Assembly: GCF_025118155.1 (NCBI RefSeq)
Contig: NW_026251418.1
Span: 124,001 to 188,000 of the forward strand
Direction of reading: 5' to 3'
Origin: Cokeromyces recurvatus
Taxonomy: Eukaryota; Mucoromycota; Mucoromycetes; Mucorales; Mucoraceae
Length of the DNA: 64,000 nt
The notes beneath the pieces are model-generated. The model was not told where the DNA came from. It did not search any database and worked only from the letters and a program-made list of their open reading frames with translations. The position numbers were made by a program, and so were the translations under genes. Below are positions 10,832 through 23,868 of the stretch, in pieces (within the stretch, counting starts at the first letter, position 1; each line of letters opens with the position of its first letter).

Positions 10832-12290
10832 ATGAATAATGAACAAGATATTAGTTTTAGTGCTGCTTGGCTTGAGGGCAAATTAACTGATGAACAGGTT
10901 AATCAACTCACGCCAGAACAATTAAAAAAGTAAAATAATAATAATAATAATAAAAAGTACGCTATACAAGAAAATAAGTGAATCATCTACTTATACTATA
11001 ATTGTAGTTATAATTTGCAATTAGAATATAATAAAGAACATAAAGGTAATCGAGATGAATGCAATATACTATTATTAATTAAAAAAAAATAACTTGACCT
11101 TACATGTGTTTACAATATATAAGGTCATGAATCACAACATGAATTGATGGCCATTATATTATTATTTGCTTTGTTTGCTTCACAATTCTTAATTTTATGG
11201 TGGAAAAAGAAACATTATAAATCATATCAAACTGTAAGTTTAGCTGGTCTTTATTTCTTTCCTGTATTGTTTGGTCTTTATGCAGGATGGTCAAGGTTTT
11301 TAATCTTTTGGACACTATTTTCACTCTTAAACGGCTTTGGTAATAGAATGTACATGTATATAAAAATATACATATATAACATCTGACTTAAATTACTGCG
11401 ATTAGTTATTTATAAGGCAACAAGACAACCTTTAGAAGCCATGACGCCACGCATGGTCTACAAATGGTATACAGTGGTTTATAACGTATCATTTGTGATT
11501 GGATTAATAGGTTATTGTGTCATTTTATTTGTCTTTTTTGGATTATCAGAATTGTTTGGTATTGGTCCTGGATTTATACAAGTAGGAGTCTTATTATTAA
11601 GCTATGGACTTTACTTTGGGTAATTAGAGTGTATAATATAATATATACATTATTATTAAATATCCATCACGATATAAGTGTATTAGGAAGAGATTTCGTT
11701 GAAATATGTCAGGATAGAATGGCAGCTACAATTGGATATTATTCAAAGGATGGATTACCTAATAAATATTTAGGAGAAGGGATCTGTGCTGTTTGTGGTT
11801 ATTCAACTTCACAACAACCACAGGGAATAGAGTCAACAAGACCTGTTATGTTTTCAGATGACCCAGTACATCAATTAACCTGTAAACATGTATTTCATGA
11901 AAAATGTATTCGTGGATGGGTTTTAATTGGTAAAAAAGACATATGTCCTTATTGGTAAGAAATAGATGTTTGCTGTGTAATTGTCTTGAATTTATTAATA
12001 AAGGTGTTCTATAGTAAGGAAAAAGTAGACCTTAAACAGTTTAAAAAGAATCCGTAAGAAAGAAAGACTCTATTTTTTTTTTGTTCTGTTACTTACTAAA
12101 TAGTTTAAAATAGATGGGATACACAACAACAGCTTTATCTTAATTTATTAGATGGCGTTCGTTACTTGGTTGTTTGGCAACCAGTAAGTTTTTTTTTTTT
12201 TTTTTTTTTATTACTATTTTTATTAACTTATTCTTGTAGATTATTTTTGGTGCTGTTCAACTCGCTTATTATATTTTTGGTTTAGATTAA
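10832..12290 (+). CDS. RNF121/RNF175-like membrane RING E3 ubiquitin ligase
   Basis: A multi-pass ER/Golgi membrane protein with a C-terminal RING-H2 finger, the architecture of RNF121/RNF175 ligases implicated in membrane-protein quality control. The first exon begins MNNEQDISFSAAWLEGKL. Hydrophobic segments include AIILLFALFASQFLILW, VSLAGLYFFPVLFGLYAG, SFVIGLIGYCVILFVFFG and FIQVGVLLLSYGLYFG. The RING reads CAVC, then CKHVFHEKCIRGW and CPYCKEKVD, with an intron splitting the last Cys codon (12th kb: TATTG, GT-AG intron, TAAGG). A last hydrophobic segment (IIFGAVQLAYYIFGLD) closes the protein. About seven short exons; boundaries are inferred from frame. Confidence 0.85.
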
Positions 12291-12592
12291 AATAAAATAT
12301 AAAGGTTCATTTTCTTTTGAAACCTAGCAACAATAATATCTTTTTCCATTTTTACAGCAATTTTCCCGTTTTTTTTTTCTTTTATTTTTTTATGCAATAT
12401 TATGTAAAAGAAAAGGGGATTTTGGTGGGCTTATTGTAAAAAAAAAAAAAAAAAAACTATAAATTGACCTTTTTTTTTCTTTTATTTATTTATTTATTCA
12501 TTCATTTATTCATTTATTTGTTTATTTGTTTATTTGTTTATTTGTTTATTTGTTTATTTGTTTATTTGTTTATTTTATTACTTTACTTAAAA
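12291..12592. repeat. Poly-T tracts and TTTA/TTTG microsatellite upstream of the arrestin gene
   Basis: Between the RNF121-like stop and the arrestin ATG lie poly-T and poly-A runs and, from about 12480 to 12575, a TTTA-type array that turns into about ten TTTG-TTTA units. It would be transcribed as pyrimidine-rich 5' leader of the arrestin-like gene. Confidence 0.8.
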
Positions 12593-14172
12593 ATGACAAG
12601 TGTTACAGTATCTAATGGACTATTTTCAATAAGACCTTATCGACATAGTAATTCGAATCAATCTATTCTATCATCATCTAGTACACCATCATTATTATCT
12701 CCAGTAAATCATACACCAAAATTGACTATTAAATTAGATCAAGAAGATAACGCTTCTATTCGACCTAATTCAATTATAAGAGGCAGTGTTATATTAAAGA
12801 CGATAAAGACGATACATGCAAGTCAAATTCGTATCAAGGTAAATAAATAAATACATATGTATATGTTAAAATAGAACTTTTTTTTTATTCATATATTATA
12901 TGCATATATAGTTTCGAGGAGTTGAATGTGCGAGTGCAAAAGTAAAAGAAACAAGTCTTGATAAAATGGATCGTATTGAAACGATAAAAACACTTTATTT
13001 TGAAATAGATACTCTTGTATGGGGAAATGAACCAAATGGTAACAAATACATATATATTGAACTACTAGATTATATTAACTATGTAATATGATAGCATTCG
13101 CTGTTGATGGTTGGCAATCTATTGAACCTGGAGAACATGAATATCAGTTTGCCCTCAAGGTACAGTATAAAGAATTTATTTTTTTCTTTATTCGTTTCCA
13201 ATTAACTCTTTTTTTTTTTTTTTTTAGTTTCCTAATGTTAATTTCCCTCCTTCTACAGAGGATCCTGCTGGATTTTCTATTCGTTATATTTGGACAGCTT
13301 TCCTTGATGGTCCTGCTCATCATCCAGGCCTTCAAAGTCCAGATCTAGTCACTACCTTTCGTCCACTTTTAGTGGCACCCATAAATACCCCTTGGACATT
13401 TAATGATACTCTCTTCAGTAAAAAAATAACTCCTTTAGCTACTTTGAAAGTCCAATTACCAGCTCAAGTCTTTTGTCCTGACCAATCCTTTACAGCATCT
13501 ATTCAAATTCATACAATTCCTACTGATACCACCATTGGAAGTTTCGGTTATAAATTACGCAAATGTTACGAGGGTAAAGTGCCATTATCATCCTCCAATA
13601 CGTCCATTCGTAGTATTCGTAAACAAGATATCTTTCAGTCTATGATACCCCTTCATCATAACGATTCACATATAGAACAAGATGTCACCATTGATTTACC
13701 TTCTCGTCTCTTATCACCTTCATTTACCTCTCATTATATTCGAGTTTATTATTACTTGGTCTTAATGATTCAATTTGATATCGGTAAAGGCATAAAAAAG
13801 ACGAGTCATCATATGCAAACAGAGGTACCCATTGGTATTGCCAACTTAAATCATGGTTATTTAGTACGTGTACCTGAATTGACATCTATACAACATTATC
13901 AACTTTCACTTGAGGCACCTTATTTCTTTGATCCATCTTTAGAGACACCACCACTACTATCATCATCATCGTCTCCTTCTTCTCTAGAATGGTTTGAGCC
14001 ATCAGAGAATGACACATTACCTCCACCACCTGCTTACTTTAGCTTAACTCCTCAGTTTATTCGTAAGGAACGACAAGAAAAGACAAGGTATGCAAGTTTT
14101 CTGGTGAAACCAAATATGTTTCCTGAATTGGGTGAACCATACTTGATAAAATCTGATGATCACGAATGGTAA
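12593..14172 (+). CDS. Arrestin-domain (ART-like) protein
   Basis: Predicted alpha-arrestin-type adaptor; fungal members link membrane cargo to ubiquitin ligases or signalling. The first exon starts MTSVTVSNGLFS and enters an arrestin-N-like fold (LTIKLDQEDNASIRPNSII, GSVILKTIKTIHASQIRIK). Middle exons give FRGVECASAKVKETS and GWQSIEPGEHEYQFALKFP, with the expected Gly/Glu-rich strand pattern. The arrestin-C-like region is in the last long exon (VQLPAQVFCPDQSFTASIQ). The tail contains LPPPPAYF, a possible PPxY-type ligand for a Nedd4/Rsp5 ligase. An upstream in-frame ATG at 12464 would add residues encoded by the microsatellite and is unlikely. Three or four introns are present. Cargo is unknown. 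Confidence 0.82.
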
Positions 14173-14550
14173 AAAGATTATGTAATAAATTGCTTATGTA
14201 ATCAACTTTTTTTTTTTTTTTATTTCTCCACCCCTTCCCAAAAAAAAATTAAATACCATTAGAGGAAGTTTATTTTATTTTATTTTTCCTAATAAATGAG
14301 AGCTATTAAAAATAGTATTATCTTTTTTTTTTTTAATAAAAAAAAAGGTTTATTTAAAATGATCAGAATGCAATGGATATCATTCATAAAGATAAATATG
14401 CAAGTTGTTATTGTAAATAAGACAAAAATAAAAAATAAGATTTGTTTACTTGAGCTGAATTTACTGGGAAAAAAAATTATGCCAATTTCCGAAAACGACT
14501 TACAACGACTTTGGCTGAAAATCTAGATGAGTAAAAAAAAAAATCAATTT
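14173..14550. other. Intergenic, convergent 3' ends
   Basis: Poly-A/T-rich sequence between the arrestin-like stop and the ligase IV stop. No gene recognised; it holds AATAAA-like signals for both convergent genes. Confidence 0.6.
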
Positions 14551-15368
14551 TTAATTTAATTTCGTTTTTTTTTTTTTTTTTTTTTTTTTACTTCTTTTAC
14601 CTTCTTCATTGAGTCGAACTTCCTCGTGATAGCATTTATTTATCCAATCTAACGTAACAAATCTTGGTAAAGACTTGTTACGACGTAAAAACCATTTTTT
14701 AAATTCATCTACTCGAGAAACATCATCTTTATGAATAATGATATGAGTAATATTCTCTGTCATTTTTGAGACGACTTGTCCAGATTCAAATACATATTTA
14801 GACTTTGCTATCTCTAATTCTTCTTGGCATTTTTTTAATGCTGTCCATTGGATTGTTTGTGGTTCAATATCTTGCTCAGCAGAAAAATCAAAATAAGCCC
14901 TTGTATTGATGAATAGCATACCATGAATTCCTTCTGGGAAATAACGATCGACTAACTCTAGAGCTTTATTCATTGTTTCTTTTTGTGTACTAGCTACTGT
15001 TTTCATTCTATTTGTTATCTATACACAAGCATATATTACATAAGCTATCTTTAAAGATGGAAATTTCGTTACCTCAATAAATTCTTTAGCCAATATTTTC
15101 TTATTGTAAATATCACCATATATATCTCTGGATTGCAAAAACTTTTCTTGAGTAGCTGATGAAGTATAAAGCATATATCTTTAAAATATGATGTATTTGT
15201 GTATATTATTTATTTTTACATACACTTTAAGCTTTTCTTTAAAAAAAAAGACTTACTTTGGTTCTATAGATAGCATTTTCCTTGCTTCAATTGAATCAAG
15301 GATATATGAAGGAAGTATAATATCTCGAGTTTTCACGACTGTAATAATACTATTGACTCTAGCATCTT

Positions 15369-15410
<42 letters not shown>

Positions 15411-15918
15411 TAGAGGAGAATATTAGTCTAGAATGTGAGTTAAGCCAATCAAAGTATTTTTTTTTTTTTTTTTACTCTTAACACCGGCAATCAAAATATC
15501 TGCAGATTTGTTTTGTCGATACTCGCCACCATTTTCTTTAATCAAATAATCAAGTTCATTCTTCATAAAGCCTCCTTCTTCTTGTTCATTTAACTTCGTA
15601 CCATTGATAACATCTAATTTTAAATTATATGACGAATAAAAATAAGAATTTTTTTTTGTTTTTTGTTTTTATCCTATTTTACAGAATGATGTTCCTTCGA
15701 AAATGTTTGTCTTTTGAATTACAGGACTTGAATCCAATCCTTGTTGACTAGGTAAAAGTATTGTTCCCTAATATCAAGTATATACATATGTATATATATT
15801 CTTAAAAAACACACACACACACAACAGCTGCTGTATGTTTAATTACCCTTCTTGTCTTTCGAACCTTGCTCTTTTCACTAGTAAATCAATAAAAAATTAA
15901 CTACCGTTTTCTCTCTCT

Positions 15919-15989
<71 letters not shown>

Positions 15990-18425
15990 CTTTACATTCT
16001 ATCTTCAGCAGTTCTCTTTTTACCAACACCTCCTTCAGCTTTAGCCTTCAAGACATCCGTATAAGTCATAATATCTTGCCATCCTTTATCTTTTCGGATT
16101 CTTATAAATGTTGGGAAACGTAAAGTACATTTCATACCAAATTTTTCTAATAAGATAAATAAGCAATGTTTGTAAGATATTGACTATTATACACTTTTTT
16201 CCCCCCTTTTTTTTTACGTGTGTCATTTATAAATGCTCCTTTCACTTCCACTACAATTGAACTAAAATATCAATGAGTCAACTAAACAATGTACATGTGT
16301 TTTATATAAACATATAGTTTACTCTTGGTAATGAACTATTTGATCTAATAAATCTTTTCCATTAAGAGGATGATCTAACCAATCTGGAGTCTTTTTCGGA
16401 TCATAATCTGATATTGTTTTTATTAACTCTCTATAAGTAAATACATAAAGAGAAATATGTATATTTCATCAATCTAAAAGAAAAGAAATAGAAAAGACTT
16501 ACGTTAATATGATTATATCTTCATTTCTTAACCCAGTACCCGGCAAAGCAAATGTAATGAATCTATTAAAAAAAAAATTATTATTAAAAAAAAATCCTTT
16601 ATATGTATATTAACTTGATATATAACCTTGGGGGCTCAGTATCTGGTATAGTATCATCTCTAACTGCACATAACAAACTTCCTATTTTCCCACCTTTTTT
16701 TCCATAGCCATATTTTATACCTACAAGGACCAGATCACAGGTATCTACTAATGTATCCAAAAAACTAGGTTTAAACTTGATCCATTTTGATGATTTTTTA
16801 TTTATGTGATAACATGAGCTTTTATCTTTCAAAACAAGCCCTTCCTCCCTAATATGTGTTGTAAGTAAACAAACTAAAAAAAAAAAAAAAAAAAAATCCT
16901 ATTTCATTTACTTGTTCAATAAAGCTTTTTCTAATTCATCCATGACTTGCTCTTTTGTCTGCATTTCTTTACTAGGCAAAATTTTCAAGTAAGGTTCCTG
17001 TTCTTTAACGACTGAATAAAGTGTTCTTAATCGTTCTTTCAATGTATGTCCAATTAAAGGTAGCCCATTCACCATTAAAATATCAAACACATAATCTAAC
17101 ATAAAGACAAGAAACAAGGATAGGGGTTAATCATAAAACATATAAAATATATTCTATTCTTTTACAGCATGGATAAGTATCTCCCCATTCAGAAAGATCC
17201 GTCTTGGCTGCTGTCTTTAATGTACCGAAGGGTAATTCTGCTCTGTCTTTAACAGAATGAGCCACCATTTCTCCATCCAAAATAATACTATACATAAATA
17301 TCAGCTTGTGGTCTGTTCATAATATATGCAAATAAATATTACTTTTTTACTAATATTCCTTTCTGAATATAAGATGATAACTTGGTATTATCTTTACTAG
17401 AGTCACCATAGAGTGTATTTTCTTGAACTCGATTTCTTTATGAATATAACAGTTAGAAAATATATTCATACAATTACAACTTGTATACATACCGAGAATG
17501 CCAAAGAAATCGATCTTGGTCACGGTCATAATGCATCAATACTCTTTCTCCATCAATCTTTTTTTGTACATAAAATGGTTTCTCTAATTGTTCAAAATAT
17601 TTATCACTAAAGGGAATGGCTGTTTGAGGAACAAATTCATAAAACAACTTGAGTTCTTGTTTCATTCTTTTCGTCTACAACAACAAAAAAAAAAAAAGTC
17701 AGGTAACTCAATATTCTATTTAGCCTTTTAACTTTACCTGTCCTTCAAGTAAATAACTTCCTAATTGACAAATGTCATATAATGACTTGTTTGTAGTCCA
17801 AGCATCATAGGCTCCTTTATGAACTGCATTTAAAATTAACTTTTCACCACAATGAATTCTCATATCTAATGAAAGATTATATCAGCCTATACTCTTCTCA
17901 CTCACTCACTTGCTCTCTCTGTCTCCCTCTCTCTCTCTCTTTTTTTTTTTTTTTTTTTCTTTTTTCTTCTCTCTTAAACCTTTCAATATAATACGAATTA
18001 TCCATTGTATCTGCTTTGCTGTATAGACTTTCAGCATTTCCTTAAATAACATAATTTTATCATTGGTTGCATCAGCTAATTGATCAAAGTAGTCATTTGT
18101 ATCTTTAATAGTTTGATCTGATCTTTCAACTGTAGATCGTTTACTGATCTGATCAAAAGCAATCAAGTCTAAATTACCCGGTGTCAACTAATTGAAATAA
18201 AATAAACATGATTACTTTTCAATTAGATAATGTGAAAAAAAGAGAGAGAGAAAGAAAGAAAGATAGACGAGAATCTTTACGTTATGTACAGAAGGTAATT
18301 TGAATTTCCTTAAACGAACACCATCTTCTGATTTGGAATCAATTCCTAATGCTTTTAATAAAATGAGCGCAAGTCTTTCTTCCTTTATATTATATCTTCT
18401 ATCATCTCCCTTTAAAGGTGTTATT

Positions 18426-18471
<46 letters not shown>

Positions 18472-18701
18472 ATAGGTTTGTATATACATATCAATAATAA
18501 TGAAACTTTTTACAGCCTTTATTATTATTATACTTTGGGGAATATTAATCGAACAACATCAAATACATTAGATCCATAACTACGAATCCATTTTTGAATG
18601 TATGTTTGTATTATTTTTTTCTTTTCACTAGGCTTTGAAATTTCTAATCTATCAAGAAAGTGACAAAAGTGTTCGAATAAAGGAGAAGTTGTTGTGGTCA
18701 T
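14551..18701 (-). CDS. LIG4: DNA ligase IV
   Basis: ATP-dependent ligase that seals double-strand breaks in non-homologous end joining. Starts MTTTTSPLFEHFCHFLDRLE at 18701 and is split into more than a dozen short exons. Visible pieces: the N-terminal DNA-binding region (LKVYTAKQIQWIIRIILKGL); the nucleotidyltransferase active-site segment FYVQKKIDGERVLMH, whose lysine is AMP-linked in the family; VFDILMVNGLPLIGHTLKER; motif V-like LVLKDKSSCYHINKKSSKW; an OB-fold block with KYGYGKKGGKIGSLLCA; and a C-terminal BRCT domain (FESGQVVSKMTENITHIIIH, RFVTLDWINKCYHEE). The region before the last BRCT includes the segment that binds XRCC4/Lif1 in the family. The C-terminus runs into a poly-lysine tract from an A homopolymer, so the exact stop is uncertain. 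Confidence 0.9.
15922..15987 (+). repeat. 66-base T homopolymer in a ligase IV intron
   Basis: Uninterrupted run of 66 T, preceded by a CT dinucleotide tract. In the minus-strand LIG4 transcript it is poly-A within an intron. It could also reflect assembly or sequencing slippage. Confidence 0.95.
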
Positions 18702-19050
18702 TTATTAATTCGCAAAAGAAACAAGTTATACATTTAATTGAAAATAATAGATAGATTAAATTATGAGTGTCTATGGGTTGGTGTGCGCGTAGTATGATAC
18801 ATGCATCGCTGCATGAATAATGACAACATGATGAAGCGAGGGGAAAGTATAACTGTGTAGATCGAAAAAGTATATCATTATCAATATTAGAGAACGATGA
18901 TGTAAAAATAAATAATCTTGATATCATCATCATAATCGTATTTATGTGGGGATTTTCTTAAAGAAAAAAGCGTATAAATAGGCAGTTCTCCCTTTCTATT
19001 CTTATTATTATTATTACTTTATTTCTTTTATTTCTTACATTAAATCCAAT
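18702..19050. promoter_or_regulatory. Divergent promoter region LIG4 / hemerythrin gene
   Basis: The 349 bases between divergent starts. A TATA-box-like TATAAATA lies at 18973-18980, about 70 bases before the hemerythrin ATG, followed by a pyrimidine-rich leader. No equivalent box is obvious on the LIG4 side. Confidence 0.5.
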
Positions 19051-19680
19051 ATGGCTAATATCAGTCGTGCATCTAGCAAATTTGGTGAAAAGGTAGCTTT
19101 ATCTGGAGCCCCTGTCTTCACACAAGGAGAGAATATCATTGATTTAATTATCAAAGATCATAGACACGCTGAGAATCTTTATGAAAGCTTCAAAAACGCA
19201 CCTAATCTTGAAGAAAAGACCAAACTTCGTAACAAACTTGTCAAGACCTTGGTTCAACACGATGAAGTAGAACAACTTCTCGTCTATCCTCTTTTACGTG
19301 AAAAAATCGGTGGTCAAATTGGTGAATCTCATTATGAAAGAAGTTTGAATGAACATCAAGAGTTACGTAACCTGATGTATGATGTACGTTATTCAGACGT
19401 TAAGGTGGACACACCTCAATTTCAAGAAAAGATTCAAAAGGCCATGGATTATGTTATCTTCCATGTTCAACAAGAAGAAAAGGATGTTTTGCCTTTATTA
19501 AGACAGCATTTAACAGAAGAAGAATTAAAGAAAGTGGGTGCCTCCTTTGTAGCTCATAAACCTACAGCCGTTACAAGACCTCATCCTAATGCTCCTGCTC
19601 AAGGATATCCTGCTGCTATGGCCAATTTAGTCATGAAGCCTTTTGATTTAGCAAGAGATATTTGGGAAGGCAATGATTAA
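19051..19680 (+). CDS. Hemerythrin HHE-domain protein
   Basis: Single-exon 209-residue protein with a hemerythrin-like four-helix bundle that should bind a di-iron centre. The expected metal ligands are spread over four helices: IIKDHRHAENLYE, LVQHDEVEQLLVYP, SLNEHQELRNLMYD and VIFHVQQEEKDVLP. Fungal members are soluble proteins proposed to bind oxygen or to buffer iron and redox state; the role here is unknown. The C-terminus is Pro/Ala-rich. An apparent TATA box about 70 bases upstream and the lack of introns suggest a strongly expressed gene, which is inference. Confidence 0.88.
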   Translation: MANISRASSKFGEKVALSGAPVFTQGENIIDLIIKDHRHAENLYESFKNAPNLEEKTKLRNKLVKTLVQHDEVEQLLVYPLLREKIGGQIGESHYERSLNEHQELRNLMYDVRYSDVKVDTPQFQEKIQKAMDYVIFHVQQEEKDVLPLLRQHLTEEELKKVGASFVAHKPTAVTRPHPNAPAQGYPAAMANLVMKPFDLARDIWEGND

Positions 19681-19770
19681 AACAATAAAATTTGCTCATT
19701 ATTATTACTGTTTATGTAAATTATAATTTTTTTTTCCTTATAATAAATCATATATGACGTATTTTATATC

Positions 19771-19802
<32 letters not shown>

Positions 19803-20082
19803 GTCTTCTATTCTACTACTTGAGAAAGAATCATTGATAGCTAGCTCATCAACAACAATTGCTATATAACGTCATCATGATCTTCTATAATATAGAATGA
19901 CGGAATATTCTATAACGTTGTTTTAAGGTTTTTTTTTTTTCATAAAGCAAATTAAAGCAATCCTGATTGGATAATAACTACTTGGATTTTATACTACCGA
20001 GCTTTCGCCCCCCTCCCCTCCCCTCCCCTAGCTTACTTTTTTCCTTCTTATTTTTTATCTACATAAATTTCTTTTAATCATC
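19681..20082. other. Intergenic region with pyrimidine tracts
   Basis: Holds a 26-base T run (about 19771-19796) and a C/T-rich stretch (CCCCTCCCCTCCCCT near 20010-20030) shortly before the SDH5 ATG, a plausible promoter or leader element. No gene seen. Confidence 0.55.
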
Positions 20083-20562
20083 ATGTTACGATTCAACATT
20101 AGAAAGATCAATCCTGTCATATCACAAACACGTGCATTATCTATTCTTCAACCATCATGTACAAAGCATAGCCATGGTGGTGACCCCTTTCCTAATCTTG
20201 CTATTCGACATTCAACCGCACTTGATACCTCATACCCTAATCTACCTCCTATTCCACGTCCAAATGAATCGACTGAAAACAAACGTCGTCGACTCATCTA
20301 TCAAAGTCGAAAACGTGGTATCCTGGAAACCGATCTATTGCTATCTACTTTTGCAAAGACTTGGTTACCACAATTTGATAGAGACCAACTAGACGAATAT
20401 GACCGTCTCTTGGATGAGCCTGATTGGGATATCTTTTATTGGGCTACACATAAAAAGCCTGTACCTGAACGATGGCAAAAGTCAAAGGTATTGGAGATGG
20501 TGAGTGATCATGCTAGAAATGATGAAAAAAAGGTCTTGAGAATGCCTGATTTGGAGGCATAA
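20083..20562 (+). CDS. SDH5: Succinate dehydrogenase assembly factor 2 (Sdh5/Emi5)
   Basis: Mitochondrial matrix chaperone needed to attach FAD covalently to the flavoprotein subunit of succinate dehydrogenase. Single exon, 159 residues. The N-terminus (MLRFNIRKINPVISQTRAL) is basic and Ser/Thr-containing, as expected for a mitochondrial presequence. The core carries the family signature: RRRLIYQSRKRGILETDLLL, then FAKTWLPQFDRDQLDEYDRL and EPDWDIFYWATHKKPVPER. The RGxxExDLLL block is characteristic of SdhE/Sdh5. Length is normal for fungi. Confidence 0.95.
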   Translation: MLRFNIRKINPVISQTRALSILQPSCTKHSHGGDPFPNLAIRHSTALDTSYPNLPPIPRPNESTENKRRRLIYQSRKRGILETDLLLSTFAKTWLPQFDRDQLDEYDRLLDEPDWDIFYWATHKKPVPERWQKSKVLEMVSDHARNDEKKVLRMPDLEA

Positions 20563-20568
20563 ACTGTT

Positions 20569-20570
<2 letters not shown>

Positions 20571-20618
<48 letters not shown>

Positions 20619-20643
20619 GAAAGAAAGAAAGAAAGAAAGAAAG
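20571..20643 (+). repeat. (AAT)n followed by (GAAA)n microsatellite
   Basis: About 14 AAT units run directly into about seven GAAA units, right after the SDH5 stop codon, so it lies in the 3' UTR or just beyond. Confidence 0.95.
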
Positions 20644-21300
20644 AGGAAAAGAGAGTTAAGGTACGTGTTGTTGTATAGCCTATTTTCTTTATCAGTCTGC
20701 ATATGATAATAATATTTAAATCTTCAATAATAATAAAAAAAAAGAGAGAGAGAGAGAGAAAGGCAGGAAATAAGTTTTCATTTAAAATTTCTTTTCCTCT
20801 TTTCTTATTTATGACTGAAAAGAATAATAATAATAAACCTTCATTATTCATGGTACCTGCGCTTTATAAAAAAGTGATTACCTGCTTTTTTTATCTTCAA
20901 ATGATGATTAGCAAAAGAAATAATTCATCCCAATTGTTTGATTACACTACCACTGACTTTAAGCAGCAATGATGAATCCCATCCTCTGCTGTCATCTTGG
21001 ATCATAAAAAGAGTAAAACCATAGGATACGGATGATTAACTATAAGAATTTACTTGTGGGCTATCAAAATATGTCATGAACGAAATCCAAAAGAATCTCA
21101 ATGTCCTTATAATAAGTGAATATTGTATTTCCAAGACTTTTGATCGAATCATCATAACACACATCATTATGTACTTTAATCATTTTATTGTATTAATTAA
21201 AAAAGAAAATAATAATAATAATAATAATAGTAATAATAATAGTAATTAATTAATTGGGAATAATAATATTAGATCACAAAGAAAGGAAGGGATAATAAGC
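20644..21300. other. Intergenic region, no gene recognised
   Basis: AT-rich sequence with GAGA and AAT simple repeats (20742-20760, 21207-21245) between the convergent SDH5 and ARF genes. Open frames here are low-complexity and unsupported. Confidence 0.6.
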
Positions 21301-21987
<687 letters not shown>

Positions 21988-23868
21988 GATTAGAGAGAAA
22001 TAAATAAATAAATAATAAAAAAAAAAAGGAACGGAAAGGGTGGTATTATAAAGAAAGAAAACGAAAGTTAGTGAGAAAAAAAAAAAAAAAAAAAAAGGGT
22101 TTTTATTATATACATATAAAAAAAAAAAAAAAAGTCCGCGTAGTGGTATAACAATTAAATACGGTAAAGCATTTCTACTTTAAATTCGGATGATGTTAGT
22201 TTTTTTTTTTTTTTTTGAACATCTGGAAATCAATTTTGATTCGTTCAAAAATAAATTAGTTTCAGACTTTTTTTTTTTTTTTTTACCTGTAAAAGTTTTA
22301 ATTACTTTAGAAGGAAAACCGTGTTCGATATGGCGATGCAATAAAAAAATAAAAAACGTTATTTTCTTCTACAAAATGTTTGAGAACGAGCACGACCACT
22401 GATGATGTCTTTTGAAAATATTATTCGAAGCATTGCCATATTATTTCCATAACTTTGGCAAGTGAGAAGATGATTCAACCCAATGTACGCTTTAGTAAAA
22501 GACATTTCGTTACATGAATGGCAAGTGTGTGTGTCTACAAAAGTAATAAATTGAGTTATAAGACAAAAATTTTATTTGACATCCTGTGCCTTTGACGTCC
22601 AAAATTTGTCAACATAAACGAGTAGGAGATCACCACATCTCAGTCTGTATTTAAGCTGCTGCCGAAAGTATTCCAATAACGCCTGTTAGTAGAAGGTGGG
22701 GCTTTTTGTTCGAACATCTCATTCCAGAAAGATAGAATAGGTAGTCTATATTGATGATATTGGCTTCCAGTATCTATCAACTCTTCTAAATAAACAGCGG
22801 ATGAGTATGGCAATCAATCAAATCTTTTACTACCACTATCCTTTTATATCTTTTGGTAGTTGCTTGTCTTTCTTCTTTAGCTTCTTGTATTTTCTTTTAG
22901 GATTTTATAAATTTCTTTTCTAAATATTTATTTTTATAGGCATATATATATATTGCAACAACAACAATAGAACTTTTAACTGTTTGATTCAATCTTTATA
23001 CAACCCATTCTTCTTTTTGTTGATGACCTTTAATCAAACGTTTATATAAAGCACTATTTTGTTTATGGTTTGATATCAACTAGGATAAATGTATTTATAA
23101 CAAAAGCTGTAATTCAAAACTCTCCCTCTTTCTTTTACCTCCCCCCTCTCCCCAAGAAAAAAAAAAGAAAAAGAAACGGACTAGGATCTTAATAGGATGA
23201 AGCAGGAGAAATACAAAGCCAAATTACAATAAATAATAATTAGTCAAAACACAACTAATAAAGGAAAAAAAAAAAGGCGGGAGAGAAAGAATTACTAAAA
23301 TTAGACAAGATCAAATTTATATACTTCTTGAGGAAGCGGTAGTAGTAGTAGTAGTAGAAACATAGCAGTAAAATTAAAACAAGAGAAAGAAGTCTTTGAT
23401 GACAGAGGAGGAATATTACTTTTAAAGAATTTATCCTTATTAATCCCCCAAAAAAAATAAAAAGATATTACAGGCTGGCAATGACATTATTGTCTGGAAT
23501 GAAAGTTCATGATAACAAATCAAGTAATTTATCATTTAAAAAGGGAGAGAGGTAGTTTACTTATACAACAACAACAACAGAAAAGGAAATTTCAAATAAA
23601 GGAGCCTATCAGTTTACATTGTAACATAAAAAAAAAAAAGTCTATTTTTATTAAGAGTAGTTGTAGTAGTTCTTGTAGTATTTAAGACTCATATTTTAAA
23701 TCATCCAATCAAAAAGACTATAAATTTATATATATATAAAAAAAAAATCAAGTCTTTTCGTTTTTAAACTTTTTCTCTTTCAATTTTATATAATATATTT
23801 TTATATACATACATATATACATTTATATATCCTATTTTTTATTTTATTCTCCTCTCCCTTTCCGTGAC
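21988..23868. other. Gene-poor divergent region between ARF6-type and PRO3
   Basis: About 1.9 kb with poly-A/T runs, a short GTA array (23339-23357), a CAA array (23563-23580) and pyrimidine tracts. No long open frame, tRNA or recognisable RNA gene. It must contain the promoters of both divergent genes; the last 100 bases before PRO3 are AT-rich followed by a CT-rich leader. Confidence 0.6.

Noticed and set aside
12464..12592. Upstream in-frame ATG for the arrestin-like gene
   Set aside because: Would encode a Phe/Leu/Tyr tract from the TTTA/TTTG microsatellite; the ATG at 12593 is more plausible.
22132..22200. tRNA-like GTCCGCGTAGTGGTATAAC stretch
   Set aside because: It has an A-box-like segment but no B box (GGTTCRANNCC) at the right distance and no foldable acceptor stem.
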